Assembly (NCBI RefSeq): GCF_013256625.1
Contig: NZ_CP053908.1
Span: forward strand, 2,294,001-2,358,000
Source of the DNA: Hymenobacter sp. BRD128
GTDB lineage: Bacteria; Bacteroidota; Bacteroidia; Cytophagales; Hymenobacteraceae
DNA: 64,000 bases
Reading direction: 5' to 3'
The notes beneath the pieces are model-generated. The model did no database searches. It saw nothing but the letters and a program-made list of their open reading frames with translations, and was not told where the DNA came from. Below are positions 8,951 to 18,848 of this stretch, one piece after another. Within the stretch, counting starts at the first letter, position 1. The number at the start of each line of letters is the position of its first letter. The position numbers and the translations under genes were made by a program.

Positions 8951-8977
8951 GTAGCGCGGACTAAAAGTCCGCGCTAC
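8951..8977. terminator. Perfect hairpin between convergent genes
   Basis: A 12-bp perfect stem (8951-8962 with 8966-8977) and AAA loop begin directly after the TAA of the hypothetical gene and end 4 bp before the converging oxidoreductase stop. There is no T tract on either side. It may act as a bidirectional terminator or be a REP-like dispersed hairpin; which one cannot be told from this window. Confidence 0.6.
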
Positions 8978-8981
8978 AGCT

Positions 8982-9845
8982 TTAATGGCCCGCGTCCCAG
9001 TCGTAGCCCTGCTCGGCCCAGTAGTCGGCGGGGCGCTGGTCGGCGAAGGCGATGGTGCCGATGCGCTTGAGGTGCTTGATGCCGTACTTGAGGGGCGTGA
9101 CGAGGCGCAGCGGCGCGCCGTGCTCCAGGCTCAGGGGCTGGCCGTTTATCTCGTAGCAGAGCAAGGTTTGGGGGTGAATGGCGCTGTGCATGTCGAGGCC
9201 CACGTAGTATTCCTCGTCGGGCGTGACGAGGCTGACGTAGGGCGCCAGGTCGGCCGGCGGGTTGGCACTGTCCTTGACGGGCTGGCCGCTGCGGCTGGCT
9301 AAGGGGTACTTGGCCAGAAAATCGGCGAAGCGCGCGCCGGCCCAGTTCACGATAATGCTCCAGCCCTCGATGCACTTGAGCTGGGTCGTCAGCTCGATGC
9401 GCGGCAGGGCTTTGATGTCGGCCAGGGTAAATTCCTGGGCTTTGCCGCCGCCGTAGGGCTGCACCACCAGGCGCCAGGCGGCCAAGTCGATGTCGGAGTT
9501 CAAGCCGGCATCGCCGTTGGTGCGCACCTCGCGCACACCCTGGCTTTTGGCAAATTCGGGGGCCAGCCGCGTTTCGCGGAAGTAGGCGGCCGAGAGGCGG
9601 CCGTTGGCGTCGAGCACGCGCCGGAAGGGCGCGGGCGTACCGTCGGCATCGGGGCGGCTGAGCAGGTAGCGCCAGCCCAGCACGCCGCCCAGGCCGGCCA
9701 GCCCCAGGCCGATAAACGAGCGCCGGGTGCGGCGGGTGGCCTCGCGCTCGACGGCCGAGCCGGGCGGCAGCGTCAGGTTTTCACCATCGGGCGACACGTG
9801 TGGCGGGATGGATTTTTCGGATGCGGGCGTGGGTTCCAGGGCCAT
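8982..9845 (-). CDS. Molybdopterin-dependent oxidoreductase (sulfite oxidase/MsrP-like fold)
   Basis: The protein has a twin-arginine-like leader (TRRTRRSFIGLGLAGLGGV, residues 36-54), which predicts folding with cofactor before export. The oxidoreductase molybdopterin-binding domain follows: LTTQLKCIEGWSIIVNWAG carries the cysteine that ligates molybdenum, and GAPLRLVTPLKYGIKHLKRI is the typical cofactor-binding segment. Length is 287 aa. The downstream partner of MsrP-type enzymes is a membrane cytochrome b, and here a cytochrome b gene lies 27 bp upstream on the same strand. The substrate could be oxidised methionine, sulfite or another oxo-compound. Confidence 0.85.
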   Translation of the reverse strand: MALEPTPASEKSIPPHVSPDGENLTLPPGSAVEREATRRTRRSFIGLGLAGLGGVLGWRYLLSRPDADGTPAPFRRVLDANGRLSAAYFRETRLAPEFAKSQGVREVRTNGDAGLNSDIDLAAWRLVVQPYGGGKAQEFTLADIKALPRIELTTQLKCIEGWSIIVNWAGARFADFLAKYPLASRSGQPVKDSANPPADLAPYVSLVTPDEEYYVGLDMHSAIHPQTLLCYEINGQPLSLEHGAPLRLVTPLKYGIKHLKRIGTIAFADQRPADYWAEQGYDWDAGH

Positions 9846-9872
9846 AATACGGGTAAGCTAGCGGGTAAACAA

Positions 9873-10580
9873 TCAGGCCTGCGTATCGGGTGCGCGCTGG
9901 GCCAGCTGGGGGCTAGCCGCACCGGCGGGCACGTCTTCCACCTCAAAGCCGGCCACCATCGAGCGGAAATTATTCCAGCCGGCGCGGCCCACCTGCGCCA
10001 CGTGCACAATAAAGAAAAGCACGTAGCCAATGGTGAGCACGAAGTGCTCGACGCGGGCCGCCTCGTAGCCGCCCAGCCCCTGCGTGAGCCACCCAAACTG
10101 CGTGGGCTTGTAGATGGATAAACCCGTCAGCAGCGAACCCAAACCCATGACAATGACGGCGGTGTAGGCAATGCGCTGGGCGCCGTTGTATTTCTGCACT
10201 AGCGGCGCGGTTTTGCGCAGGCCCAGGTCATGGAGCGTCACTTCAATGGCCTCGCGGAAGGAGTGGCGGTTGGGCAGCAGGTAGCGCCACTCGCCCGATA
10301 TAAGCGTATAAAGCACGTACAGTAAGCCATTTAGGAAAAATACCCACATCAGCAGGAAGTGCCAAGCCATGCCTTGGGCCAGCTTGTGGTCGAGGTGGGT
10401 GGCAGCGTAGAATGACTGCGGGAAGAACTTGTAGAGCGTGGTGCTGCCCCAGCCGATGCGGTAGATGTCATTGGCCCAGTATATCCACAGCCCGCTCCAA
10501 ATCATGAGCGCCAGCACCGGAAAATTAACCCAGTGAAACCAGCGGATGGCTAGCGGGTGCTTCTCGACGAGTTTTTTCAT
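9873..10580 (-). CDS. Cytochrome b/b561-type membrane electron carrier
   Basis: About 235 aa with four or five membrane segments, for example FPVLALMIWSGLWIYW, MAWHFLLMWVFFLNGLLYVLY and FVLTIGYVLFFIVHVAQ. Candidate haem-ligand histidines are in IRWFHWVNF, AATHLDHKL, MAWHF, RVEHFVLTI and FIVHVAQ. This is the pattern of diheme cytochrome b subunits that pass quinol electrons to periplasmic partners. It is transcribed just ahead of the molybdoenzyme gene, so the two probably form a quinol-dependent reductase. The ATG at 10580 was preferred over an upstream codon because family similarity begins at KHPLAIRWFHW. Confidence 0.85.
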   Translation of the reverse strand: MKKLVEKHPLAIRWFHWVNFPVLALMIWSGLWIYWANDIYRIGWGSTTLYKFFPQSFYAATHLDHKLAQGMAWHFLLMWVFFLNGLLYVLYTLISGEWRYLLPNRHSFREAIEVTLHDLGLRKTAPLVQKYNGAQRIAYTAVIVMGLGSLLTGLSIYKPTQFGWLTQGLGGYEAARVEHFVLTIGYVLFFIVHVAQVGRAGWNNFRSMVAGFEVEDVPAGAASPQLAQRAPDTQA

Positions 10581-10790
10581 AAAAATGTGGAAGGCAAGTG
10601 CGCGCACGAAGGTAAGCCGCCCGGTACGCAAGGCCGGTAGACGCCGCCCGGCGCCGGGCCTTACACGCCGAGCGCATTTTTTCTTAAGTTACCGAAAGTT
10701 TTCGGCGGCGCGTAAGGTTTGGAGGCTAGCCGCGTCTGCCTCCCTGGCCGGCGGGTAGCCGGGAGTGCTCACTTTTCAGTTCTTGCTTTT

Positions 10791-11558
10791 ATGAAACTGC
10801 TGCTAGCCGCCCTTGGGGGCGTTTGGGGCCTCACCAGCCTTACTTCACCCACCGCGCCGCCCACCGGCGCGCCCGTGGTAGTCGAGCTGTTCACGTCGGA
10901 AGGCTGCTCCAGCTGCCCGGCCGCCGATGCTACCCTGCGCGAGCTGGAAAGCAGCCAGCCCGTGGCCGGTGCCGAAATTATCGTGCTGGGCCAGCACGTC
11001 GATTACTGGAACCGCCTGGGGTGGAAAGACCCCTTTTCGGACCCGGCCTACACCGCCCGCCAGGGCCAGTACGCGGCGCGCTTCGGCAGCGGCTCTTATA
11101 CCCCGCAGGCCGTGGTGCAGGGCCGCACCGAGCTGGTGGGCAGCCGCCGCGCGGCCCTGGTGGCGCCCATTGGGCAGGCAGCGCACGCCCCGCTAGCCAC
11201 CGTGAGCCTGGCGGGCGGCCTCGGCGGCCAGCCGCTGCGGGTGCGGGTGGCCAGCCTGCCAGCCGGCACCGGCCCGGCGCAAGTGTTCTTATTCATCACC
11301 GAAAGCGGGCTGGCCACGCAGGTGGGCGGGGGCGAAAATAAGGGCGAGCTGCTGCACCACGCCTCGGTAGTGCGCAGCCTGCGCCCGCTGGGCACGGCGG
11401 CGCCCGGCGCCGCTTTTGAGGCTAGCGAGCCCCTGGCGCTGGCTTCCGGCTGGAACCCGGCGCACCTGCGGGCCGTGGTGGTGGTGCAGGCGGCGCGCAC
11501 CCGGCAGGTGGTGGGCGCGGCGGCGCAGCCGCTGGGCGGCGAGTTGGCCCGGCAGTAG
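10791..11558 (+). CDS. DUF1223 family thioredoxin-like exported protein
   Basis: A signal peptide (MKLLLAALGGVWGLTSL) is followed by the DUF1223 core: VVVELFTSEGCSSCPAAD, with the CSSC pair that gives a thioredoxin-like redox site. HVDYWNRLGWKDPFS and GSYTPQAVVQG are further family motifs. The 255-aa protein is probably periplasmic. Members are found across Gram-negative bacteria, and a redox or thiol-related role is inferred from the CxxC motif only. The start at 10791 places the signal peptide at the N-terminus. The gene lies 48 bp ahead of the sigma-factor gene and may be co-transcribed with it. Confidence 0.85.
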   Translation: MKLLLAALGGVWGLTSLTSPTAPPTGAPVVVELFTSEGCSSCPAADATLRELESSQPVAGAEIIVLGQHVDYWNRLGWKDPFSDPAYTARQGQYAARFGSGSYTPQAVVQGRTELVGSRRAALVAPIGQAAHAPLATVSLAGGLGGQPLRVRVASLPAGTGPAQVFLFITESGLATQVGGGENKGELLHHASVVRSLRPLGTAAPGAAFEASEPLALASGWNPAHLRAVVVVQAARTRQVVGAAAQPLGGELARQ

Positions 11559-11606
11559 CCCCGTAGTTGGTGTGCGCGGCGCATTTTCTTTCGCTTTTCT
11601 TTCCTT

Positions 11607-12212
11607 GTGACGGCCTTCTCCCCCGCTGCCTCGCTCGACCCACCCCGGTGGCCCGACCGCTACGGCCCCGAGCTTTACCGCTTTGCCTACCGCCGCGTGG
11701 CCGACCCCGACGCGGCGGCCGAGCTGGTGCAGGAAACTTTCCTGAGTGCCCTGGCCGCCCGCGCCAGCTTCCGGGGTGAGGCCTCGGAGCGCAGCTGGCT
11801 ATTCGTGATTTTGCGGCGTAAGCTCGTCGATTTCTACCGGCAGCAGGCCCGCCAGCCGGTGGTATCGCTGCCCGAAACCGACCTGGAAGATGCTGACAAC
11901 GGCCCGCTCTTTGGCCCCGATGGCCACTGGCTACCGGCCCACGCGCCCCAGCCCTGGCCCACCGCCGACGAGGCCCTGGAGCAGCAAGAGCTGCACCTGA
12001 TACTAGCCGCCTGCCAGCGCCGCCTGCCGCCGCGCCAGCAGCTGGTATTTGCCCGGCGCTTCGTGGAGGAAATCCCGGCCGAAGAAGTCTGCCAGGAGTT
12101 GGCCCTGTCGGCGGCCAACTTCTGGGTGCTGGTGCACCGGGCCAAGCTCAGCCTGCGCCGCTGCCTCGAACGCCATTGGCTAGCCTCCCCACCCCCTACC
12201 GCTGCTCCCTGA
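11607..12212 (+). CDS. ECF-type RNA polymerase sigma factor
   Basis: Region 2 is visible as YRFAYRRVADPDAAAELVQETFLSALA and region 4 as RRLPPRQQLVFARRFVEEIPAEEVCQELALS, joined by an unusually long acidic linker (LPETDLEDADNGPLFGPDG). The start is GTG at 11607. The 201-aa protein ends with the TGA in TGATG, where the next gene begins, so the sigma factor and its small zinc-finger partner are translationally coupled. This is the classic layout of an ECF sigma factor and its anti-sigma regulator. The signal it answers to is unknown. Confidence 0.88.
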   Translation: MTAFSPAASLDPPRWPDRYGPELYRFAYRRVADPDAAAELVQETFLSALAARASFRGEASERSWLFVILRRKLVDFYRQQARQPVVSLPETDLEDADNGPLFGPDGHWLPAHAPQPWPTADEALEQQELHLILAACQRRLPPRQQLVFARRFVEEIPAEEVCQELALSAANFWVLVHRAKLSLRRCLERHWLASPPPTAAP

Positions 12213-12484
12213 TGCTCTTCCTGCCTGCTTTCGTGCGCGACTGCCGCACCGCCACGCGCCTCATCGAGCGCCGGGCCGATGCCGCGCTAGCCCCCGGCGA
12301 ACGTTTGCGCCTGTGGGCGCACCTGCACCTGTGCGTGTATTGCCGCCGCTACCAGGCGCAAAGCCAGCTGCTGGCCCGCCTGGCACGGGGGCTGGCCGGG
12401 CCGCCCGCCCCCGTGCCGGAGGCGTGGCTAGCCCGCTGGCGCGCCCAGCTTGCGGCGGCCGATGAGGGCACGGCGCGCGGCTAG
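12212..12484 (+). CDS. Putative zinc-finger anti-sigma factor
   Basis: A 90-aa protein with the core [16 protein letters not shown], in which HxxxCxxC matches the zinc-binding anti-sigma (ZAS) motif. There is no membrane helix, so it would be a cytoplasmic anti-sigma factor rather than a membrane sensor. The ATG lies inside the TGATG junction with the sigma factor. The TAG stop shares the CTAG palindrome at 12481-12484 with the stop of the converging amidohydrolase gene, so the two genes overlap by four bases tail to tail. Confidence 0.75.
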   Translation: MLFLPAFVRDCRTATRLIERRADAALAPGERLRLWAHLHLCVYCRRYQAQSQLLARLARGLAGPPAPVPEAWLARWRAQLAAADEGTARG

Positions 12485-13755
12485 GGTTGCTTGTAGAGCA
12501 CGCCGCCCTTCATCACGAATTGCACTTGGCGCAGAGCCTGCACCTGCTGGGTGGGGTCGCCGGCCACGGCCACGAGGTCGGCGAGCAGGCCGGCGGCCAC
12601 CTGGCCGCGGTCGGCGAGGTGGAAGATGCGGGCGTTGCCGCTGGTAGCCTGGCGCAGCACTTCGAGCGGCGTAAAGCCGTAGTCCTGCACCAGCAATTCC
12701 ATTTCGCGGGCATTGTCGCCGTGCGGAAACACGCCCACGTCGCCGCCCATCGCAAACGTGACGCCCGCCTGGCGGGCCGCCTGCACGGCGCGGTGCTTGT
12801 CGAGGATGCGCTGCGGGTCGGGGTCCTGGCCTTTTTTCCAGCCGCGGTACTGCGAGATGGCATCGGAGGCGGCCACCGTGGGGCACAGCGCCACGCCGCG
12901 CTCTTTCATCAGCTTGAATACTGCGGGCGTGCCGCCGTCGCCATGCTCGATGGTTTCGACGCCGGCCAGGGTGGCGCGGCGCATACCCTCGGCAGTACTG
13001 GCGTGGGCCACCACGCCGCGCCCGGTGGCGCGGGCCGTTTGCACAATTAGGGTAAGCTCTTCAACCGAATACGTAGGCTGGGCCGAGCCGCCGGGGCCCC
13101 AGCGGTAGTCGGCGTACACCTTCACCACGTCGGCCCCGTGGCCGATTTGCTCGCGCACGGCCCGCACCAGGTTATCGACGCCATCGGCCTCCTGGGCACC
13201 CTGCGGCAGGTCCTCCACGGCCGCCAGGTGCGGGCCGTAGCTGCCGGTGGCCACCAGCGCCCTAGTAGCCACCAGCAGGCGCGGCCCCGGAATTACCCCT
13301 TCGTCGATGGCCTGCTTCAGGCCCACATCGGCGTAGCCGGCCCCCTCGGTGCCGAGGTCGCGGGTGGTCGTGAAGCCGGCCAGCAGCGTTTTTTGGGCGT
13401 GCACGGTGGCACGGGCCACGCGCAGGGCCAGCGGCTCGGTGAGCACCTGGTCGTTCCAGCTGGTTTCGTTGTAGGGGTGCAGCAGCAGATGCGAGTGCCC
13501 CTCGATGAGGCCGGGCAGCAGCGTGAGGCCGGGCAGCTCCAGGGTGCGCGCGCCGGCCGGCGCCGCGAGGCTAGCGGCCGGGCCGACGGCCGATATTTTC
13601 TGGCCCTCTACCAGCACCGCCCAGCCGGGATGCAGCGTCTGGCCGTCAAACACGGCGGCGGGGCGCAGCAGAGTAGCAGTGGGTTGGCCAGGCTGCGCAG
13701 GGCTAGCCAGCGGCAGCAGGGCTAGCCACAGCAGCAGGTATAAGTATTTTTTCAT
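12481..13755 (-). CDS. Amidohydrolase family protein, exported
   Basis: A signal peptide ([21 protein letters not shown]) precedes a metal-dependent hydrolase of the imidazolonepropionase-like group. Metal ligands are suggested by [12 protein letters not shown] (HxH), the lysine in [27 protein letters not shown] and the aspartate in [15 protein letters not shown]. The C-terminal strand [16 protein letters not shown] closes the small beta domain. Length is 424 aa. Such exported Bacteroidota enzymes often hydrolyse peptides or cyclic amides, and no substrate can be named. It overlaps the anti-sigma gene by 4 bp at its stop. Confidence 0.88.
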   Translation of the reverse strand: MKKYLYLLLWLALLPLASPAQPGQPTATLLRPAAVFDGQTLHPGWAVLVEGQKISAVGPAASLAAPAGARTLELPGLTLLPGLIEGHSHLLLHPYNETSWNDQVLTEPLALRVARATVHAQKTLLAGFTTTRDLGTEGAGYADVGLKQAIDEGVIPGPRLLVATRALVATGSYGPHLAAVEDLPQGAQEADGVDNLVRAVREQIGHGADVVKVYADYRWGPGGSAQPTYSVEELTLIVQTARATGRGVVAHASTAEGMRRATLAGVETIEHGDGGTPAVFKLMKERGVALCPTVAASDAISQYRGWKKGQDPDPQRILDKHRAVQAARQAGVTFAMGGDVGVFPHGDNAREMELLVQDYGFTPLEVLRQATSGNARIFHLADRGQVAAGLLADLVAVAGDPTQQVQALRQVQFVMKGGVLYKQP

Positions 13756-13803
13756 CAGAAATCGTTTTTTACCTAGCTGTCCTGCTTATCTGGCGTCCCG
13801 AAT

Positions 13804-13854
13804 GAAGCATTCTATCACCGCTGAATGACTTGTTCTTCCCTGATAAGATGCTTC
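13804..13854. repeat. Imperfect intergenic inverted repeat
   Basis: GAAGCATTCTATC at 13804-13816 and GATAAGATGCTTC at 13842-13854 form a stem with 11 of 13 positions paired, in the gap between the amidohydrolase and acylase genes. The sequence is AT-richer than its surroundings. It looks like a dispersed intergenic hairpin (MITE or REP type) rather than a terminator, because no T tract follows. Only one copy is present in this window. Confidence 0.45.
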
Positions 13855-13897
13855 GCAAACTCAGCATGACAGACGTTTTTTGGCTCTGCCACCCCTC

Positions 13898-16107
13898 CTA
13901 CTCGCCCGGGTGGTAGCTTTTCTCCACGTGCTGCTGCACATCTTCGGGGTAAAACCACACGTCTTTAAACCGGCCTTCGCAGTAGAGCGGCGCCTGGTCG
14001 GTGAAGTGAGGGCTAGCGGGCTGGCTGCTGGCGCCGCCCGTCACCACCGAGCGGGCCACCACGCGGGGCCCAAACTCGACCACCGCCACGAAGCTGTTGC
14101 CCACGTAGCCGTAGCGCTTCTTGGTGCCGGGCCAGGTGTGGGCGCCGAAGGCCGCGAGGCTGCCCCAGGCCGACGAGGTGAAGGCCACCGGCCGGCTGTG
14201 CTGGGTATCGTCAAAGGTTTCGTTAATCTGGCCGGTTAGGCGCTGGTAACGATTCACCTCGCCCCACGGCACCTGCCAGGAGCCGAAGTCGCGCTTCAGC
14301 TCGGCCTGGGTTTCGGCCAGGGCGGTCAGCTTTTCTTCGGGTGAGGTGTGGGCAATGACGAACTGCGTAAAGGGCAAATAGCTCAGGGTTTGGCCGGTGG
14401 GCAGCCGGGTGCGAGCCAGCCGCTGCAAGCGCTCGGCCCAGTAGATGGCTAGGGTCTGGGCCGTGGAGGTGGCGCTGTAGTTCAGGTTCCAGCCGCGCAG
14501 CACCTCGATGGCCGCCGCCGTGCCCTCGGGTGCCGTGCCGCCGGGCGCATCGATGGTCAGTTGATAATCATTAAACAGCGCAGGCAGCAGCTCCTCGAAG
14601 CCCGCTAGGTGCGGGTCATCGGCCGCGACAATAAGGGTATCCAGCGTGAACGCTTTCTTGCGGCTCAGCACCCGCACGGCGTTGATGCCGCGGTAGTTCT
14701 CGGCGTCGGGGCCATGTACGGCGGGTAGCTCAGGCGCTCGGGGCTGCTGCCGGGGCCCGCCACGGTGTAGGGCGTCGAGTTGCAGTTCTGGATGAAGCCG
14801 CTGGCCGGGTTTTTCACCTGCACCAGCTCTTCCACCTTGTGCAGGCCCTGCCATTCGGTGGCCTTGGTGCTGCCGTCCACGGGCTGGTTCCAGTCGTAGC
14901 CGGCGGGGCGGCGGGGCATGAAGTTGCCGTGCCAGTAGGCAATGGTGCCGGTGTTATCGGCAAAAACGGTGTTGTTCGAGGCGTTGCCGTTCAGGCGCAT
15001 CACCTCCCGGAAACTGGCGTAGTCGTGCGCCTTGGTGCGCAGGTAGCTCTGCTCTAGGGCTTCGAGCGGCGTGTCCATCATTTTCACGGTCACCCACTTA
15101 TCACCCTGCTGGCCCACCACCGGGCCGTGCGGCGTGCGGTAGGTGGTGAAGGTGCGCCGCAGGCGCTGGCCATCTTTCACGTAGCGCAGGCTCAGCGTAT
15201 CGGTGGGCAGCGGCAGCTGCTTGCCGTCGTACAGGTACACGTACTTGCCATCCTGGCTGGTCACCGTTTCGAGATACTCATCCATCGAGTCGGCCTGGCT
15301 GGAGGTGTGCATCCAGCCACATTTCTCATTAAAGCCTTGGTAGATAAAGAACTGGCCCCACGTCACGGCGCCGTAGGCATTGAGGCCGGCGGCACTGGTC
15401 ATCTGCACCTCCGAGCGGAAGTAGAACGAGGTGTGGGGGTTGATGAGCAGCAGCGGGTGGCCGCTGGCACTCTTGCTAGCCCCAATAGCGAAGCCGTTGG
15501 AGCCCACGGGCTCGTCGTCGGCCCGCAGCGGGTCGGCCTTGGGAAAGGGCGCCTGCCAGGAAGTCTTTTTCGGCTGACTATAAAACGCCTTGAGCCGGTC
15601 GAGCGGCACCACGCTCACGTTGCCCCCAATGCTGCCTTCGCTAAAAAGCAGCGGCATCCAGGGCTGAAAGCGGTGCAGCAGCCGGGGCTTCACGGTGGGG
15701 TGCGTGGCTAGGTAGTAGTTGGTGCCGTCGGCAAAGGCGTGCAGCAAGTCCTTCATCCAGCGCGGACTGCGCTGGTAGATACCCACGGCCCGCGCCGAAT
15801 CGAGAAACAGGCGCTGGCGCAAATCTTCGTACAAGGCGGCCTCGCCCTGCACCTCGGCCTGGCGGCCCAGCGCCGTGATGTAATTGTCTTCGACCCGCGC
15901 AAAATCGTCTTCGCACTGCGTATAAAGCAGGCCAAATACGGCGTCGGCGTCGGTTTTGCCCGTGATGTGGGGCACGCCCCAGGTATCGCGCACAATGTGC
16001 ACGCGCTGAGCCTGCCGCTGCCAGCGGGCGGTTTCGGCGGGGGTAAAGGTTTGGGCGCCAGCCTCGCCGGCGGCCAGCAGCACTAGGAGCGGGTAGAGTT
16101 TTCGCAT
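13898..16107 (-). pseudogene. Penicillin acylase family protein, split by one frameshift
   Basis: A secreted Ntn-hydrolase of the penicillin/acyl-homoserine-lactone acylase family. Two open frames join at the G4 run 14708-14711 (C4 on the coding strand): the N-terminal frame ends in LSYPPYMAP and the C-terminal frame resumes with DAENYRGINAVRV. Adding one C restores a single protein of about 736 aa, the normal length. The signal peptide is MRKLYPLLVLLAAGEAGAQ. The autocleavage site is G-S at VGSNGFAIGA (Ser203), and VHIVRDTWGVPHI is the family start. It cleaves amide-linked acyl groups; the substrate is not predictable. The break may be a sequencing error. Confidence 0.85.
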
Positions 16108-16227
16108 CAGCAATCGGGCTATTTCCCTGAGTTTGCGCAAGGGACGCCCTAGCCGCAAGTTAGGTTGCCCACGGCGCCGGCGCCTGGCAGTCGCTACCCA
16201 TCGGCTACCAGGCGCCCAGCGTTGGCC

Positions 16228-17112
16228 CTAGCGCAGGGCGGGCAGCAGCGTTTTTTTCAGGTACGCAGCGCTCTGGGCGATGCTCTGGTAAGCATCCATC
16301 CCGAAGTTTTCCTGCTCCATAAAAATATGCTGGAGGCCGGCCGTGCTGGCTAGGGCAAAGATTTTGCGGAAGTCAATCGAGCCCGCGCCTACTTCAGTAT
16401 TCAGCTCGGGCTTGGCCTTGTCCATGTCCTTAACGTGCCACAGCGGAAAGCGCCTGGGGTGCGCCTGCATGAGCTTCACGGGGTCTTGGCCGGCGCGCAC
16501 CACCCAGTAGAGGTCCAGCTCAAAATCGACCAGCTTGGGGTCGGTTTCCCGCAGCAGCACGTCGAAAAGCGTGGTGCCACTTAGGGGCTTAAACTCGAAG
16601 TCGTGGTTGTGGTAGCCTAGCCGCAGGCCCGCCGCCTGGCACAGCTTGCCCGCCTGGTTGAGCCGGGCCGCCAGGGTCTTAAAATCGGCCACCGACGTGC
16701 GCAGCTTCTCATCGAGGTGGGGCACAATGAGGTAGCGCTGCCCGCAGCCCCTGGCCGCCTCGATGCAGGGCTGCAGCGACGCGGCCTGGCCGTCGCGCAT
16801 AAACTCGCCCACCTCGTAGTGCCCGCTGGATGTGCTCAGGCCATGAGCCGCCAGGGCGGCCTTAAACTCGGCCGGCGTGAGGCCCCAAAAGTGCTTCTCC
16901 GGGCTGTAGCCGTAGGTTTCGACTTCCTGGTAGCCGGCTTTGGCCACCTTGGCTAGGGTGCCTTTCACGTCGGCGCCGATGGTTTCGCGCAGCGAATACA
17001 GCTGGATACCGATTTTTGGCGGGGTCGGGGCCGCCAGCAGCAGGCTGGGCCGGGCGCAGGCCACGGCCGCTAGGGCCCCGGCTTGCTTCAAAAAATTGCG
17101 ACGGTGGGTCAT
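16228..17112 (-). CDS. Sugar phosphate isomerase/epimerase, TIM barrel, Tat-exported
   Basis: A 294-aa xylose-isomerase-like TIM-barrel protein. It begins with a twin-arginine leader (THRRNFLKQAGALAAVAC). IGIQLYSLRETIGADVKGTLAKVAKAGYQEVETYG opens the barrel, LRLGYHNHDFEF carries conserved histidines, and WHVKDMDK and the glutamate in IFMEQENFG are typical metal-site segments. It lies 9 bp downstream of the GMC oxidoreductase gene. In Bacteroidota this neighbourhood is associated with processing of 3-keto sugars, so it may isomerise or cleave an oxidised sugar (inference). Confidence 0.85.
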   Translation of the reverse strand: MTHRRNFLKQAGALAAVACARPSLLLAAPTPPKIGIQLYSLRETIGADVKGTLAKVAKAGYQEVETYGYSPEKHFWGLTPAEFKAALAAHGLSTSSGHYEVGEFMRDGQAASLQPCIEAARGCGQRYLIVPHLDEKLRTSVADFKTLAARLNQAGKLCQAAGLRLGYHNHDFEFKPLSGTTLFDVLLRETDPKLVDFELDLYWVVRAGQDPVKLMQAHPRRFPLWHVKDMDKAKPELNTEVGAGSIDFRKIFALASTAGLQHIFMEQENFGMDAYQSIAQSAAYLKKTLLPALR

Positions 17113-17121
17113 GGGGTCAGG

Positions 17122-18848
17122 CTAGGTGGTTTTCAGGTTTTGCTTCTTCTGCTCACGCACCGCGTGGTCTACGGCGCGGGCCGTGAGGGCCATGTAGGTG
17201 AGCGAGGGGTTCTGGGTCGAGGTTGAGGTCATGGCCGCGCCGTCAGTCACGTACACGTTGGGGCAGGCGTGCAGCTGGTTCCACTTATTGAGCATCGACG
17301 TTTTGGGGTCGGTGCCCATGCGCACACCGCCCATCTCGTGAATGTCGAGGCCGGGCGCCTGGTGCGAGTCGTTGGTTTTGATGTTACTGAAGCCCGCCTG
17401 GGTAAACATCTCCGTAAACTGGTCGAAGAAATCCTGCTTCATCTTGGCGTCGTTGTCGTCGTAGGCCACTGAAATCGAGAGCAGCGGCATGCCCCACTCA
17501 TCCTTGCGGCTAGGGTCGAGGCGCACGTAGTTGGTTTCCTTCGGAATAGTTTCACCCATCATGCCCGCCCCGATGTACCAGGGGCTTAGGGCCGGCTTTT
17601 CGAGCTGGTGCTTGAGGTCGGCGCCGAAGCCTTGCTGAGGCTGCACCCGGCCGCGCGAGGCGCCAAAGCTGGTAGCGTAGCCGCGCAAAAAATCGGTTTC
17701 CTGCCGAAACACGTTGCGGAAGCGCGGAATGTAGCCGCCGCCCGCCGGGTTGCGCCCGTCGGTGGTAAACTCTTTTAGGCCCTCGTACTCAGCAAAGACC
17801 CTGGCGCTGTAGTTGTGAAAGGCCACATACTTGCCCAGCACGCCGCTGTCGTTGCCCAGCCCATTGGGGAAGCGGCTTGAAGTCGAGTTCAGCAGCAGCA
17901 AATTGGTATTCAGCGCGCCCGCATTCACAAACAGCACCGGCGCATAGTAGTACTCCGTGGTCGCCTTGGTATGCGCGTCGATGACGCGGATGCCGGTGGC
18001 GCGGCCCTGCTGCTCGTCGTACAAAATGCTTTGCACCACCAAATCGGGGCTAGCGTGAGGTGGCCCGACTTCTGGGCCCACGGCAGGGTCGAGGAGTTGC
18101 TGCTGAAATAGCCGCCAAACGGGCAGCCGCGCTGGCACAGCGTGCGGTTCTGGCACTGCACCCGCCCCTGCTCGTAGTGAATGGGTTGCGGCTTTGACAA
18201 ATGCGCGCAGCGCGCACTGATAACGTGGCGGTCGGGATGGCTTTTCTGGAGCTTGACCCGGAAGTAGTCTTCTACCGCGTTGAGCGGGAAGCCGGGCATA
18301 AACTCGCCATCGGGCAGGGTGGCTAGCCCATCGCGGTTGCCGCTGATGCCCGCAAACTTCTCCACGTGGCTGTACCACGGCGCCAGGTCGTCGTAGCCAA
18401 TCGGCCAGGGCACGGCAAAGCCATCGCGGCTAGGCCCCTCAAAATCGTACTTGCTCCAGCGCTGAGTTTGGCGGGCCCACAGCAGCGACTTGCCGCCCAC
18501 CTGGTAGCCCCGAATCCAGTCAAACGGCTTTTCCTGCACGTAGGGGTGCTCGGCGTCCTTCACGACGAAGTGCATGGCGTCTTCCTTAAATACGTAGCAG
18601 CGGCTGGCAATGGGGTTGGCCTGCTGCACGTCGTAGGGCACCTTGCCGCCGTGGGCAAATTCCCAGGGGCTCATGTTGGTAGTCGGGTAGTCCTTGTTGT
18701 GCACCACGTTGCGGCCGCGCTCCACCACCAGCGTTTTTAGGCCTTTGTCAGTTAGCTCTTTAGCGGCCCAGCCGCCGCTCATGCCCGAGCCAATGACAAT
18801 GGCGTCGAACGTGCGGGCCTTGATGCTGTCGATATTAAGATTGGCCAT
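17122..18848 (-). pseudogene. GMC family oxidoreductase, split by one frameshift
   Basis: An FAD-dependent glucose-methanol-choline oxidoreductase. The N-terminal frame holds the FAD-binding Rossmann motif DAIVIGSGMSGGWAAKEL and a cysteine-rich segment CQNRTLCQRGCPFGGY. It is interrupted at the G4 run 18046-18049 (C4 on the coding strand), after SGHLTLAP. The other frame resumes with DLVVQSILYDE and runs to the C-terminal domain (LDIHEMGGVRMGTDP; TSTSTQNPSLTYMALTARA). One added C restores about 575 aa. It overlaps the gluconate dehydrogenase subunit 3 gene by 14 bp, so together they probably form a membrane-linked sugar dehydrogenase. Confidence 0.87.
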
